Assembly (NCBI GenBank): GCA_030146385.1
Contig: JASLBX010000573.1
Span: 1 to 7,882, forward strand
Reading direction: 5' to 3'
Origin: Jiangellaceae bacterium
Lineage (GTDB): Bacteria > Actinomycetota > Actinomycetes > Jiangellales > Jiangellaceae
DNA: 7,882 bases
Within the stretch, counting starts at the first letter, position 1. Every line of letters begins with the position of its first letter. Positions 7,713-7,882 of this stretch are shown one piece after another. Both the position numbers and the translations under genes were made by a program. A model generated the notes under the pieces. It had not been told where the DNA came from. It saw only the letters and a list, made by a program, of their open reading frames with translations, and did not search any database.

Positions 7713-7740
7713 ACCACCGGCTCGAGAGCCGAATTGTCAC
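7713..7740 (-). promoter_or_regulatory. Predicted rpmG promoter
   Basis: On the minus strand GTGACA (7740-7735) is followed by a 16-nt spacer and TATCCT (7718-7713), close to the vegetative sigma consensus TTGACA/TAnnnT. Start of transcription would be near 7706, giving a leader of about 46 nt with the GAGAGG site before GTG 7659. Confidence 0.55.
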
Positions 7741-7759
7741 CGCGCGGCCGCGGTATGAT
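7734..7759 (+). promoter_or_regulatory. Predicted rightward promoter of the leader peptide
   Basis: TTGTCA (7734-7739) and a very good -10 TATGAT (7754-7759), separated by only 14 nt, so the -10 probably does most of the work. The -35 lies on the same bases as the -35 of the opposing rpmG promoter, so the two would compete for polymerase. Initiation would fall around 7765-7768, on the leader start codons. Confidence 0.55.
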
Positions 7760-7767
7760 CGATGGTG

Positions 7768-7806
7768 ATGACGACCGCGAGCCTGCTGCTTAGCTGGCCG
7801 CGCTGA
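7768..7806 (+). CDS. Putative leader peptide MTTASLLLSWPR
   Basis: A 12-codon reading frame directly downstream of a TATGAT box, with in-frame ATG 7762 and GTG 7765 as alternative starts (adding two residues). There is no room for a Shine-Dalgarno, so it would be translated from a leaderless transcript. It holds three consecutive leucine codons (CTG CTG CTT, the last usually rare in such genomes), then Ser-Trp-Pro-Arg-stop. The Pro-Arg-stop codons form the left arm of a 10-bp hairpin, the arrangement expected of ribosome-mediated attenuators such as leuA or trp leaders of actinobacteria. Which gene it controls lies beyond the window. Coding is inferred from context, not proven. Confidence 0.5.
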   Translation: MTTASLLLSWPR

Positions 7807-7846
7807 CTTAGGTGCCCGCCGGCACGGTCAGCGCGGCGGGCAGGCT
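7780..7846 (+). promoter_or_regulatory. Attenuator-like set of alternative hairpins
   Basis: Perfect inverted repeats: A, CCGCGCTGAC (7798-7807) with GTCAGCGCGG (7827-7836), enclosing GTGCC/GGCAC (7812-7816, 7821-7825); B, TGCCCGCCG (7813-7821) with CGGCGGGCA (7834-7842); C, AGCCTGC (7780-7786) with GCAGGCT (7840-7846). A and C can nest; B excludes both. A ribosome reaching the leader stop codon would block A and C. No U-run follows B, so the outcome could be Rho-dependent or translational rather than classical intrinsic termination. Confidence 0.5.
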
Positions 7847-7882
7847 GCCTCCATTCTGGGCAAACCGCATGGTGCCGGCACT

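Noticed and set aside
7869..7882. ATG GTG CCG GCA at the right edge as the start of the next gene
   Set aside because: Only 14 bases remain, no Shine-Dalgarno lies at a suitable distance, and the bases form a palindrome GTGCCGGCAC that may be RNA structure. Not enough to call.
7660..7882. tRNA gene in the right-hand intergenic region, as found near secE in relatives
   Set aside because: No cloverleaf, GTTCRA-like T-arm or anticodon stem could be found on either strand.

Overview
This is a high-GC window with Actinomycetota character. It shows GTG starts, TAnnnT-type -10 boxes, apparently leaderless transcripts, a Streptomyces-type adenosine deaminase, and the rpmG-hadA-hadB-murB order found near secE/nusG in many actinobacteria. 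HadA and HadB homologues are present but no HadC follows, so I would not assign it to the mycolate makers. Genus cannot be fixed from the sequence.

Layout: (1) 21-1100 (+): adenosine deaminase, whose true 5' end may lie to the left of the window. (2) 1052-5389 (-): a 1445-residue CtpI-like P-type cation ATPase, convergent with add and overlapping its 3' end by 49 bp. Its C-terminal ~800 residues form a complete P2-type (Ca2+-ATPase-like) pump. Its N-terminal half holds an HMA-like domain and, by my alignment, a degenerate second copy of the pump's M3-M6 and P-domain without the N-domain. (3) 5390-5512: a 123-bp gap with a short reading frame that looks like a gene remnant. (4) 5513-7423 (-): a tight hadA-hadB-murB operon with 8-nt and 4-nt overlaps. 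(5) 7489-7659 (-): rpmG, 50S ribosomal protein L33 with four cysteines. (6) 7660-7882: a divergent promoter region. To the right it drives a very short, probably leaderless, leucine-rich leader peptide followed by mutually exclusive GC-rich hairpins. This looks like a translation-dependent attenuator for a gene beyond the right edge.

Working together: rpmG, hadA, hadB, murB and the ATPase share the minus strand. HadA/HadB would form a MaoC-fold (R)-specific enoyl hydratase. MurB makes UDP-MurNAc for peptidoglycan and is coupled translationally to hadB. The pump and the deaminase (purine salvage) look like unrelated neighbours. The two most unusual things are the ghost P-type ATPase inside the pump and the leader/hairpin cassette at the right edge.
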